NCBI GenBank assembly: GCA_036960605.1
Contig: JBALXI010000017.1
Span: 1 to 64,000, forward strand
Length of the DNA: 64,000 bases
Direction of reading: 5' to 3'
From: Oleispira sp036960605
GTDB lineage: Bacteria > Pseudomonadota > Gammaproteobacteria > Pseudomonadales > Oceanobacteraceae
Shown here: one piece after another, positions 25,286 to 34,338 of the stretch
How positions within the stretch are numbered: position 1 is the first letter of the stretch
How the letters are laid out: each line of letters starts with the position of its first letter
Program-made: the position numbers and the translations under genes
Notes under the pieces: generated by a model
Database searches by the model: none
Told to the model about the DNA's origin: nothing
Seen by the model: the letters and a program-made list of their open reading frames with translations, nothing else

Positions 25286-26674
25286 ATGACTGACCAAGCT
25301 CCTGATCCACAAGTTTTATCGTTACGCACCCCACCTCATTCAATCGATGCTGAGCAATCAGTGCTCGGTGGCTTGTTATTGGACAATCGTGCTTGGGAAT
25401 CCGTTTCAGAGGTATTAGAAGACACCGATTTTTACAGTCATAAGCACCGTAATATTTACCGTGCGATTAAGTCTTTAGTCGATCAAGAACAACCGGTTGA
25501 TGTGGTTACCGTTTCTGAAGAGCTAGAAGAATTAGGCACACTCAACGAAATTGGCGGCATCGCATACTTAGGCGAGCTTGCTGACATGACGCCTTCGACT
25601 GCCAACAGTGGCGCTTATGGCGTCATTGTTAAAGAGCGCTCTCAGCAACGTCGCTTAATCGAAGCCGCCAGTGAAATTACGCTTCAGGCTTATGAGCCAG
25701 AAGGTAAAAACTCTCTCGACATCCTTTCCGATGCGGAGCAAAAAATTGCTCAAATCGCCGAAGGTAATCGTAAAGAAGGCGGCCCCGTTATTGTTGGCCC
25801 GCTGTTAAAAAGTACACTAGATCAGTTAGACGAATTATTTAATAAACCAGAAGGTTTGAGTGGCATCACCTCGGGCTTCACCGAAATTGATAACCGCACT
25901 TCAGGCTTCCAAAAAGCCGACATGGTTGTTGTTGCGGGTCGTCCTTCTATGGGTAAAACGACCTACGCAATGAACTTGGTAGAAAATGCCTTAATCGCCA
26001 CCAAGCGCCCTTGCATCGTATTCAGTATGGAAATGCCGTCTGAATCGATCGTTATGCGTATGCTTTCTTCCATTGGTAAGATCGACCAAACTCGAATTCG
26101 TAGCGGTAAGTTGATCGAAGATGATTGGCCTAAGCTTTCGTCTGCGGTCAACATTTTAAAAGATTTACCCTTATACATTGATGATACGCCCGCATTAACC
26201 CCACAAGATATGCGTGCACGCTGTCGTAAGGTCTATCGTGAGAACGATAATGACATTGGTCTTGTGATGGTCGACTATATGCAGCTAATGCAGGTCACAG
26301 GGGCTTCTGAGGGTCGTTCGCAAGAGATCTCGGAGATCTCTCGTAGCATGAAGGCTATCGCAAAAGAATTTAGCTGCCCTATCATCGCGTTATCGCAGTT
26401 AAACCGTTCCTTGGAGCAACGCCCGAATAAACGCCCGGTAATGTCAGATCTACGAGAATCAGGCGCGATCGAGCAGGATGCCGATATCATCGCCTTTATT
26501 TATCGCGATGAAGTGTATAACGAAGATACCCCTGATAAAGGCATCGCCGAGATCATTACCGGCAAACACCGTAACGGCCCCATCGGTACCGACCGCTTAG
26601 CGTTCGTTGGTAAATATACTCGCTTCGAGAATCTAGCTGCTGGCTACGAAGGCAACTGGGATGATGATGAATAA
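25286..26674 (+). CDS. dnaB: Replicative DNA helicase DnaB
   Basis: Hexameric 5'-3' helicase of the replication fork. The N-terminal domain (PPHSIDAEQSVLGGLLLDN) is followed by the RecA-like C-domain with Walker A AGRPSMGKTT, Walker B MVDYMQLM, IALSQLNRSLEQRP and DLRESGAIEQDAD. Length 462 is normal and no intein is present. In Pseudomonas alr follows directly; here 4.8 kb lies in between, including a putative helicase-loader pair on the opposite strand. Confidence 0.98.
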   Translation: MTDQAPDPQVLSLRTPPHSIDAEQSVLGGLLLDNRAWESVSEVLEDTDFYSHKHRNIYRAIKSLVDQEQPVDVVTVSEELEELGTLNEIGGIAYLGELADMTPSTANSGAYGVIVKERSQQRRLIEAASEITLQAYEPEGKNSLDILSDAEQKIAQIAEGNRKEGGPVIVGPLLKSTLDQLDELFNKPEGLSGITSGFTEIDNRTSGFQKADMVVVAGRPSMGKTTYAMNLVENALIATKRPCIVFSMEMPSESIVMRMLSSIGKIDQTRIRSGKLIEDDWPKLSSAVNILKDLPLYIDDTPALTPQDMRARCRKVYRENDNDIGLVMVDYMQLMQVTGASEGRSQEISEISRSMKAIAKEFSCPIIALSQLNRSLEQRPNKRPVMSDLRESGAIEQDADIIAFIYRDEVYNEDTPDKGIAEIITGKHRNGPIGTDRLAFVGKYTRFENLAAGYEGNWDDDE

Positions 26675-26693
26675 TCGGCAGGACTGCCGATTA
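26672..26693 (+). terminator. Hairpin overlapping the dnaB stop
   Basis: TAATCGGCA (26672-26680) pairs with TGCCGATTA (26685-26693), loop GGAC. The stop codon is inside the stem, and no T-run follows, so it may be Rho-linked or part of the adjacent palindrome cluster. Confidence 0.45.
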
Positions 26694-26696
26694 TCA

Positions 26697-26737
26697 CGAA
26701 CTTTAGTTCGCCCGTTGGGCTGAATACATCGATGTAT
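26697..26737. repeat. Cluster of three further palindromes after dnaB
   Basis: CGAAC/GTTCG (26697-26710), GCCC/GGGC (26710-26720) and the perfect 14-bp palindrome ATACATCGATGTAT (26724-26737) follow each other. The rest of the 238-base gap to the next gene is AT-rich, with no clear gene. Confidence 0.55.
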
Positions 26738-26912
26738 GAGGTGAGCAATACACATTATAGTCATCTGATTTTTTAATTGAATAACTCAAAGAAACTATAA
26801 CTTACGCTGCTGCTGCACAAAAAGAACAAATCCTTGATATCCCTGACATACACTTTACAAGTGTTTCCCCTAAACTAAATTCTACTGTTTAATTTAAACA
26901 CAGAGTTTATTT

Positions 26913-27746
26913 ATGCGCCTAGCCGTCATGACATGCCTTATCGCTTCCGCCTTGGTCAGCCCAGTAATACTTGCTGAACTGCACCCTATGACGGATGTCG
27001 CTATGGCTAAGCAATCAGGCAAAGGCGTTATTGAAGTATCTGAAACCCTAGCGGGACAAGTGACTCAACCTGGCGGAATAGATGTTTCGTTCACTCGTAT
27101 AACGATTGGTGCTGATATCGATATAAACGCCAATATAAACCGTCTCGTTTTAGGTGAAGGTATTCGCCAAGATGGGCTGGATAACAGCGATAATGCAGAT
27201 CGCGCAACCGCTGATATCGATTTTGCCAACATATCTTTAGGTACCATCGACTCTAACGGAGTCGTACACGATTTTAAAATTGTCGATCCTTATATAGAGT
27301 TCGCACGTAATAATAGCGGTGACTTAATTGGTTTCCGCTTGGGCTTCGGTGAAGTCAACGGCACCATGGGTGTTGAAATAAAAACGCTCTCTGGTGACGT
27401 ACAAGCTGTGGGGCAGTTGAGCTTAGGCCCACTTACCATCAACTTAGATTCTTCCGCTCACAATGTTCGTGAAGATGATATTACCGATGATCTGCTAGGC
27501 ATTGATATTGATCTAGGTAACTTCCAAAACATGACTTTTACGGGCACTAACAACCTGTACATTGGTCTTCAAAGCACGGCTATCAATTACCCAAAGCTTG
27601 GGGCAGGTGCTCAAGGAACTGCACAATCAGGGTTTTGGTTGAACCTACAGGATGGCGTCACATCTCCAGGCTTAGGCCTGGACTCTATCATTCCTATATC
27701 AGTTAGTAATGAACACCCTATTAACCGCTTTACGGGTTATTTCTGA
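26913..27746 (+). CDS. Exported protein 1 of a three-gene set (ELxP...G motif)
   Basis: Secreted protein, not assigned to a named family with confidence. A signal peptide (residues 1-21, ending VILA) precedes ELHPMTDVAMAKQSGKG, a weaker version of the motif in its two neighbours. The remaining 240 residues are Gly/Asp/Asn-rich and beta-prone, with no cysteine in the mature part. Proteins annotated DUF6160 or FilA in Acinetobacter and Pseudomonas share a similar N-terminal ELxxLxDxxLxxVxGQxGI pattern (from memory). Its stop is 8 bases before the next start. Confidence 0.7.
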   Translation: MRLAVMTCLIASALVSPVILAELHPMTDVAMAKQSGKGVIEVSETLAGQVTQPGGIDVSFTRITIGADIDINANINRLVLGEGIRQDGLDNSDNADRATADIDFANISLGTIDSNGVVHDFKIVDPYIEFARNNSGDLIGFRLGFGEVNGTMGVEIKTLSGDVQAVGQLSLGPLTINLDSSAHNVREDDITDDLLGIDIDLGNFQNMTFTGTNNLYIGLQSTAINYPKLGAGAQGTAQSGFWLNLQDGVTSPGLGLDSIIPISVSNEHPINRFTGYF

Positions 27747-27753
27747 GGTATTT

Positions 27754-28641
27754 ATGCATTATTTTTTATCCTTAATAATTATTATATCCACCTCTGCCTT
27801 CGCAGAATTAACCCCTATTAATGATACGAACTTGTCTAATGTGAACGGCCAGAATGGCGCGGCTATTGGTTTTGTTTGGGATAATGTTTATGCCACTGGC
27901 GAAGATATAAAACTCACGTTAGATTTTGATTCTGGCATCCCCTTGGTTTTCACAGATTTCTACTGGGTAGGACACGACTCAGCTCGTAAAGGTGATGATG
28001 TTTATGGAGGTAATGTGGGCTCGTATGACGATCCTTTCTTTCTGAACATTCAAGAAGAGAGCATCACGCTAACCGATGGTGAGACCATAACGGGTACAAC
28101 GCTGGTCACCGCCTTTCCTGAAGGCTCATACAAGGGCAGTAATCTAGACGCCGGGAAAATGGATTTAGGTGCCCTCATGACTCTGGAACATGCCAGCGGC
28201 AATACCGACGAAACCTGGCTGTTGTTTAATGGTATGCACTTAGACGGCACGTATTTAAAATCCTGGGCACCCGATGGCGGTGGCCTTGCCATGTCAGGCG
28301 AAATTAACTTCCATGCAGATGAACTCATTTTTCAAACTGCAACGATAGCTGGTGCCCCCAGCAACAACCCTAATTCAGCATGGCAAATATCAGGGTTTGA
28401 CCTTTACCTACCCATTGGACATTCACTGTATCAGCCCGCTACTTTAACGATTAGTGATGAGCAACAGGTCGTTTTTGAAATTGCTGCAGTTAACAGCAAT
28501 ACCGCTGCTGAGTTTTATGCTGCGCCAACGGGCTCAATTAGGGCTGAAAATATATCGCTAAATGATTGGAATGCAGGTGCATCTTATATTGAGGGTATTC
28601 AGCTACAACACCTAAAGGTACAGACCCATGACCTTAATTAA
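27754..28641 (+). CDS. Exported protein 2 of a three-gene set (NVNGQNG motif)
   Basis: Secreted protein of unknown role, 295 residues. The ATG 27754 is chosen: GAGGT lies 5 bases upstream and a clean signal peptide follows (residues 1-17, ending AFA). The mature N-terminus ELTPINDTNLSNVNGQNGAAIG is the full motif. The rest is Gly/Asp/Thr-rich with a beta-strand pattern. An upstream in-frame ATG (27709) overlaps gene 1 and adds no signal. It overlaps the next gene by 14 bases, so the three are co-transcribed. Confidence 0.7.
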   Translation: MHYFLSLIIIISTSAFAELTPINDTNLSNVNGQNGAAIGFVWDNVYATGEDIKLTLDFDSGIPLVFTDFYWVGHDSARKGDDVYGGNVGSYDDPFFLNIQEESITLTDGETITGTTLVTAFPEGSYKGSNLDAGKMDLGALMTLEHASGNTDETWLLFNGMHLDGTYLKSWAPDGGGLAMSGEINFHADELIFQTATIAGAPSNNPNSAWQISGFDLYLPIGHSLYQPATLTISDEQQVVFEIAAVNSNTAAEFYAAPTGSIRAENISLNDWNAGASYIEGIQLQHLKVQTHDLN

Positions 28642-29434
28642 AATAATAATAGTACCGTTCTGCCTATTGCTGAGTATCCATACGGTTGCTGAATTAGTAC
28701 CTGTTGACGAAAATAATCTCGCCAACATATCAGGCCAAGCAGGTATCAGTTTAGACAGTACCGTTGATCTAACAATCGGTAATATTTCCTACCAGCAACG
28801 ACCGACAGATTCATACTTCATGCTTAATGATATTACTGCTCGTTATTCCTATGTGGGTGCAACGATCGATGTTACCGCACGAGGAGCATTACGACTTGGT
28901 TTACCAGAAACTCTTCATATCGATGAGTTTAGCTTTGGCCTCTATAACTCCAAAACTGCCACGATAGATATTAATAACCCCAACGATATTCAAACCTATA
29001 CGATTTACGCTGATACTTTAGGTAATGCTTATGATGGTTTTACCCTAAATATATCAGGCGCAAGCTTAGATAATGGCTCGACAACATTCACTGGCGACTA
29101 TGTTGGTTCAGCAACACTTGCAGGGAATAGAAATACTCAATTAACAATAGTAGAAGCAACTGACATCAGTATTTCGCTAACTTCTGAAGATGATTGCACA
29201 ACTTTTCTTTTTTGTGATAGCGAAGAAGATTTTGCACACATTGTTATCGTCGATGAAGATGGAAATATTGTTACTCAGGCAGGGCAAGCAGGAACAAATA
29301 ATACCAGCTTAAATTATTCTTTTGATTCGCCGATTAATAATCACTTTCTAATGAATGCAACATTAACCGGAACCTTCAAGATGGGCGGTGCCATAGAAAT
29401 GTTTGGCGCCGGTGATGTCGCTTATAAACGGTAA
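28628..29434 (+). CDS. Exported protein 3 of a three-gene set (NISGQAGISL motif)
   Basis: Secreted protein of 268 residues. Signal peptide residues 1-21 end HTVA, then ELVPVDENNLANISGQAGISLDS, the clearest copy of the shared motif. Two cysteines (CTTFLFC, about residues 196-202) could form a disulfide. The C-terminal half alternates short hydrophobic strands and Asn/Thr/Gly turns. The motif after the signal peptide is conserved in all three proteins although the bodies differ, which suggests a common export, assembly or anchoring signal. Function unknown. Confidence 0.7.
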   Translation: MTLIKIIIVPFCLLLSIHTVAELVPVDENNLANISGQAGISLDSTVDLTIGNISYQQRPTDSYFMLNDITARYSYVGATIDVTARGALRLGLPETLHIDEFSFGLYNSKTATIDINNPNDIQTYTIYADTLGNAYDGFTLNISGASLDNGSTTFTGDYVGSATLAGNRNTQLTIVEATDISISLTSEDDCTTFLFCDSEEDFAHIVIVDEDGNIVTQAGQAGTNNTSLNYSFDSPINNHFLMNATLTGTFKMGGAIEMFGAGDVAYKR

Positions 29435-29488
29435 CAAACGATTAACATAAATTTCTAATTTTTATTTATTGCTGTGATGCCTATCTTG

Positions 29489-30175
29489 CTAAAGATCTTT
29501 TAATAGCTGCTTCATTTTTTTCTGTAAATCTTTGCGCTCTATGGGTTTTTCAATGTGGTCAGGTAGCGCTTTAGGTAAAACAATCTCAATACTTTCACCC
29601 GCAGCCACTCTTTCAATCAACATCGCATAGTTACGTGCAAAAACAGGAAAAGCTTTAGCTTCAACGCTATTGGCTAGAAAAAACCAATCGCTCGACCGCC
29701 CAGCATAATAAACCGCAGGATGAGTCCATTTATATTCTTTCTTCGGGGAAGGCGCACGACACGCTTCTATATAAGCAGAATGCGCATCTGGCATGCCCAA
29801 TAATTTATGCGCCGAAGAGTTACAGGCTTCAACCACATCATGAACATTCGGTAAGAACTTCTGTTGCTTCACGACTTGCTCAGCGGCAAACATTATCGTT
29901 TCTGCAGGGTAATCTACCAGTAACCGAGCCCACAGCTGCTTGGCCATAATCACGGTATCGTGATCAGGAAAGGCTTTTAAAAATTGATTATGGTAATTAA
30001 AGCGGAACAGTTCGAAAATCTGATTAATGGCAGATTTTTGATCTATATCTAACGGCCGTTGAGCACGATGCGCTTTCTCATTACCAGTCTGTGTCGGTGA
30101 GACGCTGCCTGCTTGCTGCAGCTGTTGCGTAACCTGGTTCAGAATTGGATTGAGTACCGCTTTGCGATCCCGCAT
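29489..30175 (-). CDS. Lambda replication protein P-like (putative DnaB helicase loader)
   Basis: Resembles phage lambda P, which binds DnaB and delivers it to DNA. Matching segments: INQIFELFRFNYHNQFLKAF, AKQLWARLL, QQKFLPNVHDVVEAC (lambda has FLPSPGQFVAWC) and the later HPAVYYAGRSSDWFFLAN, followed by a basic C-terminal tail. ATG 30175 is chosen (228 residues); GTG 30187 is the alternative. It overlaps the DnaT-like gene by about 95 bases in another frame. No phage structural or integrase genes are near, so this looks like a chromosomal gene rather than a prophage. Confidence 0.75.
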   Translation of the reverse strand: MRDRKAVLNPILNQVTQQLQQAGSVSPTQTGNEKAHRAQRPLDIDQKSAINQIFELFRFNYHNQFLKAFPDHDTVIMAKQLWARLLVDYPAETIMFAAEQVVKQQKFLPNVHDVVEACNSSAHKLLGMPDAHSAYIEACRAPSPKKEYKWTHPAVYYAGRSSDWFFLANSVEAKAFPVFARNYAMLIERVAAGESIEIVLPKALPDHIEKPIERKDLQKKMKQLLKDL

Positions 30176-31391
30176 TTGCCTTTCCACCTATTTGAGAGCC
30201 TTGGTTTAACTGCCTAGCCCATTGCTGCTTAACATACTGTAAGAATTTACTATTCCAACTGGTTTGCAACTGATTGGAATCACGCCAATATAATACAAAT
30301 TCACCAATTAGACCTTGAGCATAGTGCAGATCAATATGCGCCATAGCCAGAATATCATAACAGTCATTATCTGGCTGCCAATCATCGCCAATGCGCGTCG
30401 GTACTGAAGAATGCTCTAACGATGAAGAATAACGTGCCCACTGCTGACGAGCATGCTGAATAAATTTTGTATTCCAAGTTTTATGCGCATCGCCACGCTC
30501 TTGCCAATACAAAACAAATTCAGGAATCGAATCTTGAATAAACTGTGGATCAATACCTGCACGCTGCAAAATTTGCTGCGCATCTAAACTCGGCTGCCAC
30601 TGTTGTGCAATCGGCCCAGCTTCTTCACGGCGTGCCTGAAAACGTTCTTGGCGGTCAGGTGCTTGAGTATGGCTGGTACTAAAAGATGCTTTTTCAGCAA
30701 TACGCTGCTGTTTTTTATGTGCATCGGTTTGCGTATAGACCCAATGCTTTTTGATATAGCGGAAGAACTGTGTATTCCAGTCATTACGGTTATTACCATT
30801 TTCCCGCGCTTGTAGAATAAATTCATCCAACTTAGACAGGCTATAGCTGTCTGGAATACCGTGCTGCTGTAATCGGTTCAAGCCATCACGCGTTGGTTGC
30901 CATTGCTGCTGCATCGGTTGTTTCGAGGCGGCAGATTGTTGCATCATTTGGCTAGGCATCGCCTGATTAGCAACGGGAGCCTGCGTCATTTGTTTCATCG
31001 CTGGCGGCGGCGCTGATCGTACTTGCTCAGTACTAGACTGCATCGCTTGTTGTACTGGCGGCTGCAGTGTTTGTGATACCGCTTGCGTTGATTGCTGCGC
31101 AAGTACCTGATTAGGAAAGCAAAAGATCAACTGCGGTGCATCAGGAAATAGTGGCGAGATAAGCTGCACTAAGCCCTTTTCATGTAGGTGCCGCAATACT
31201 AGACGTATCTTCTGATCATCCCAAAATGGAAAGACCTGACGCACTTGATCATTATTGATGTGCCATTGGATGCCGCCCAAGGCTTGAGCAATATCATTCA
31301 GCCAGGTAAGGGCTATCGCCTCTTCCAAGCCAATGGTTGCGGCAAGTGCTGGGGAGAAAACCAAAGTTTTATCAGCAATCAATGGGTGCAT
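30081..31391 (-). CDS. Protein with three DnaT-like domains (putative primosomal protein)
   Basis: The first ~98 residues look like a winged-helix domain (WDDQKIRLVLRHLHEKGLVQL). A Gln/Pro/Met-rich linker (about 99-163) follows, then three copies of a ~54-residue module at about 164-217, 265-318 and 338-391. Each reads like WQP..D....L...GI..........EF.LYW.......WN.KF....+..W, similar to the DnaT C-terminal single-stranded-DNA-binding domain. E. coli DnaT has one such domain. The tail (after 395) is Gln/Ser/Gly-rich and overlaps the next gene. The E. coli dnaT-dnaC pair is the obvious analogue, with the P-like gene in place of dnaC. Confidence 0.78.
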   Translation of the reverse strand: MHPLIADKTLVFSPALAATIGLEEAIALTWLNDIAQALGGIQWHINNDQVRQVFPFWDDQKIRLVLRHLHEKGLVQLISPLFPDAPQLIFCFPNQVLAQQSTQAVSQTLQPPVQQAMQSSTEQVRSAPPPAMKQMTQAPVANQAMPSQMMQQSAASKQPMQQQWQPTRDGLNRLQQHGIPDSYSLSKLDEFILQARENGNNRNDWNTQFFRYIKKHWVYTQTDAHKKQQRIAEKASFSTSHTQAPDRQERFQARREEAGPIAQQWQPSLDAQQILQRAGIDPQFIQDSIPEFVLYWQERGDAHKTWNTKFIQHARQQWARYSSSLEHSSVPTRIGDDWQPDNDCYDILAMAHIDLHYAQGLIGEFVLYWRDSNQLQTSWNSKFLQYVKQQWARQLNQGSQIGGKANAGSQSGTQSNSEPGYATAAASRQRLTDTDW

Positions 31392-31509
31392 GAAATTTAT
31401 AACTCTATCAATTTGAAGCGATCTTTTAAGCTTGGCGCTAGTTTACGACTGCGCAGCCTGACATAATAAACCCTACCCCAAATTTAGTCCCCTGATTTAA
31501 GCGAAATAT

Positions 31510-32589
31510 ATGGCCCGCTCGACTCAAGCAGTCATTAAGCTGCAGCATTTAAAAGATAATTACCAATTGGCAAAAAAATACAGCCAACATGCCTACGCAG
31601 TAATTAAAGCAGATGCCTATGGGCATGGACTCATTCCAACAGCGCAAGCATTAGCTGAAGCAGATGGCTTGGCAGTCGCCTGTATGGATGAAGCCCTACA
31701 GTTACGCCACCATGGTATTCGCAACCCTATCTTAGTACTAGAAGGTGGCTATGACGAAGCAGAATGGTTAGCCGCGCTTGAGCATGACATTGAAATGGTC
31801 TTACATCACCAGAGCCAGCTCGCCATTTTAATCGCCGAATCTCATTTCAAAAAACTCAAACTGTGGCTAAAAGTGGATTCCGGTATGAATCGCTTAGGCT
31901 TTCGCCTAAACGAGTGCCATGAGATCTTTGAGCAATGCAACCACGCGGGCTTAAGCATAAAGGTATTAATGAGCCATTTTGCCTGTGCCGATGATTTAGC
32001 CAGTGAGAAAACATTAAGCCAATATCAGATAATTGCAGACATCCATCTACAGCAAAAAGAATTTTGGCCCGAGTTAATTTTATCAACCAGTAATAGTGCC
32101 GCGATTATGGGCTGGCCTGAAGTAACCGATAACATCAGTCGCCCTGGCATTATGCTCTACGGTAGCTCACCTCTGATTAAGACAAGTAAGCAGGGCGATA
32201 AGCTAAAACCTGTAATGACGCTAACTGCAAAAATCATTGCCAGCCACACACTCTCTGCGGGTGAAAGCATTGGTTATGGTGATAGCTGGATTGCGGATAA
32301 AACAACGCGAGTCGCCATCGTTGCCATCGGCTACGGTGATGGCTATCCTCGCAGTGCATCGTCAGGAACTCCTGTTTGGTGCCAAGGTAAGCGCTTACAA
32401 ACCTTAGGCCGAGTTTCTATGGACATGCTGTGTATCGACATTAGTGGACAAACCGATATCGATGTCGGTAGTGAAGTAGAGCTTTGGGGCGAAAATATCA
32501 ATGCGAATGAAGTTGCCAAACTGTGCAATACCATCAGCTACGAGCTGTTTTGCCAACTTACCCCCCGAGTGAAACGAGTCTACAAATAG
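31510..32589 (+). CDS. alr: Alanine racemase
   Basis: Pyridoxal-phosphate enzyme converting L- to D-alanine for peptidoglycan. Lys33 in AVIKADAYGHG binds the cofactor and Tyr256 in GESIGYGDSW is the second catalytic base. LKVDSGMNRLGF, SNSAAIMG and RPGIMLYGSSP are standard. Length 359 is normal. It lies divergent to the DnaT-like gene, with a 118-base intergenic region. In Pseudomonas alr follows dnaB. Confidence 0.97.
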   Translation: MARSTQAVIKLQHLKDNYQLAKKYSQHAYAVIKADAYGHGLIPTAQALAEADGLAVACMDEALQLRHHGIRNPILVLEGGYDEAEWLAALEHDIEMVLHHQSQLAILIAESHFKKLKLWLKVDSGMNRLGFRLNECHEIFEQCNHAGLSIKVLMSHFACADDLASEKTLSQYQIIADIHLQQKEFWPELILSTSNSAAIMGWPEVTDNISRPGIMLYGSSPLIKTSKQGDKLKPVMTLTAKIIASHTLSAGESIGYGDSWIADKTTRVAIVAIGYGDGYPRSASSGTPVWCQGKRLQTLGRVSMDMLCIDISGQTDIDVGSEVELWGENINANEVAKLCNTISYELFCQLTPRVKRVYK

Positions 32590-32645
32590 AAAAGACTTCA
32601 TAACGAGTGCAGCGCCTATTAGTAATAAGCTTAAATAGCAGACAT

Positions 32646-32676
32646 AAAAAAAGCGCTAATCAATAGCGCTTTTTTA
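32646..32676. terminator. Terminator between alr and mqo (convergent)
   Basis: AAAAAAGCGCT (32647-32657) pairs with AGCGCTTTTTT (32665-32675), loop AATCAAT; T-runs on both strands serve the two convergent genes. Confidence 0.88.
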
Positions 32677-32702
32677 GATGCTTGAAAAAATCTAAAGAGA
32701 GA

Positions 32703-34181
32703 TTACTTCAATTCAAGAGTCGTCAAAGTATCTTGGCGAATACTCTGCAGTAGTTCGCCATTTTCGATCAATGACTCACCATAAGAAGGGATCATCGCCT
32801 TCAAACGTTCTTTCCAGCCATCACTCTCAAGTTTGTCACTGAAGCAGCGCTCTATGACATCAATCATGGTCTGTGTCGCCGTAGATGCGCCAGGAGAAGC
32901 ACCCAGTAACGCCGCCAACGTACCATCCGCCGCCGCAACAATCTCGGTACCAAATTCTAACTTACCTTTGCCCTTCTCATCTTTCTTAATGATCTGAACA
33001 CGCTGACCGGCATTGGCTAATGTCCAATCTTCATCCTTCGCCGCAGGGAAGTATTCACGTAATGAATCCATACGAGACTTATCTGATTGAAAAACTTCAC
33101 TAATCAAATACTTAGTCAACGCCATGTTATTCATGCCTACCGAGATCATAGGCTTCAAGTTATTGGCTTTAATGGAAGCAGGAAGGTCCATATTAGAGCC
33201 CTGCTTCAAAAACTTAGTCGTGAAGCCTGCAAATGGACCGAACAACAAAGCGCGCTCGCCATTAATAACTCGAGTATCTAAGTGCGGAACCGACATCGGT
33301 GGCGCGCCAATAGCCGCTTTACCATACACTTTTGCAAAATGCTGATTGGCTACTTCTGGCTTAGTACATACCAACCACTGGCCACTGACTGGGAAGCCAC
33401 CATAACCTTCACATTCTGGAATGTCTGACTTCTGCAATAACGGTAATGCCCCGCCGCCAGCACCTAAGAAAACAAACTTAGAACGCACTCGAGTTACTTC
33501 GCCTGATTTATTATCTTCTAATAAAACTGACCAGCCACCTGTACTGCTGCGCTTCATGTCTTCTACGGAAGTCCCTAATAGCAGCTCAAAGTTATCTTGC
33601 TGCTCAAGGTGAGAAACCATATTACGTGCGAGCGAGCCAAAGTCGACATCAGAGCCGTGCTGCACATTCGTTGCCGCAACAGGGTCTTTACCCTTACGCG
33701 CAGCCATCACTAATGGCATCCACTCAGCCAACTTAGCAGGATCTTCGCTGAACTCCATGCCCTCAAATAAATGATGAGCACTCATTAACTCATGACGCTG
33801 ACGTAAAAACTCAACGTTCTTTTTACCCCAAACAAAGCTTTTATGTGGGGTACGATTAATAAATTCTTTAGGACTTGGCAAAGCACCTGTTTTTACTAGG
33901 TGTGTCCAAAATTGAAGAGTCACTTCAAATGAAGAATTAATCTCTAACGCTTTAGAGATGTTAACCCCACCCTTTTCTTCGGGGGTGTAGTTCAATTCAC
34001 AATAGGCAGCGTGACCCGTACCGGCGTTATTCCAGCCATCAGTACTCTCGTGAGCTACCTGATCAAGCCGTTCAACCACACAGATCTTCAGAGACGGATC
34101 TAGCTTATTTAACATCATCGCGAGAGTTGTACTCATCGCTCCAGCACCTACTAACAAGGCATCTACTGTCTTAACTGTCAT
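32703..34181 (-). CDS. mqo: Malate:quinone oxidoreductase
   Basis: Membrane-associated FAD enzyme that oxidises malate to oxaloacetate and reduces quinone in the TCA cycle. The FAD-binding GAGAMSTTLAMML follows the N-terminus, then DGWNNAGTGHAAYCELNYTP, FLGAGGGALPLLQKSDIPE and the C-terminal LLGASPGASTATQTM. ATG 34181 is used (492 residues); TTG 34187 is rejected. An intact mqo, with no malate dehydrogenase in this window, is consistent with a marine gammaproteobacterium. Confidence 0.96.
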   Translation of the reverse strand: MTVKTVDALLVGAGAMSTTLAMMLNKLDPSLKICVVERLDQVAHESTDGWNNAGTGHAAYCELNYTPEEKGGVNISKALEINSSFEVTLQFWTHLVKTGALPSPKEFINRTPHKSFVWGKKNVEFLRQRHELMSAHHLFEGMEFSEDPAKLAEWMPLVMAARKGKDPVAATNVQHGSDVDFGSLARNMVSHLEQQDNFELLLGTSVEDMKRSSTGGWSVLLEDNKSGEVTRVRSKFVFLGAGGGALPLLQKSDIPECEGYGGFPVSGQWLVCTKPEVANQHFAKVYGKAAIGAPPMSVPHLDTRVINGERALLFGPFAGFTTKFLKQGSNMDLPASIKANNLKPMISVGMNNMALTKYLISEVFQSDKSRMDSLREYFPAAKDEDWTLANAGQRVQIIKKDEKGKGKLEFGTEIVAAADGTLAALLGASPGASTATQTMIDVIERCFSDKLESDGWKERLKAMIPSYGESLIENGELLQSIRQDTLTTLELK

Positions 34182-34338
34182 TACCAATTCGCCTATCGCT
34201 ATTGCTTAACATTCACCCATTTTTCGCGGCACATATTACACCAATTCACTAATACTACCTATAGGATAACTTGGGTAATTCATTCGTCAAGTTTGGTCAT
34301 TGACCTTGGAGCAATCAAATAAATCAAATCTCAGAAAT

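Noticed and set aside
25286..26674. Intein in dnaB
   Set aside because: DnaB is a common intein host, but the protein is continuous with a normal length of 462.
29489..31391. Prophage remnant around the P-like gene
   Set aside because: No integrase, structural, lysis or repressor genes in the window; the pair sits among conserved chromosomal genes.
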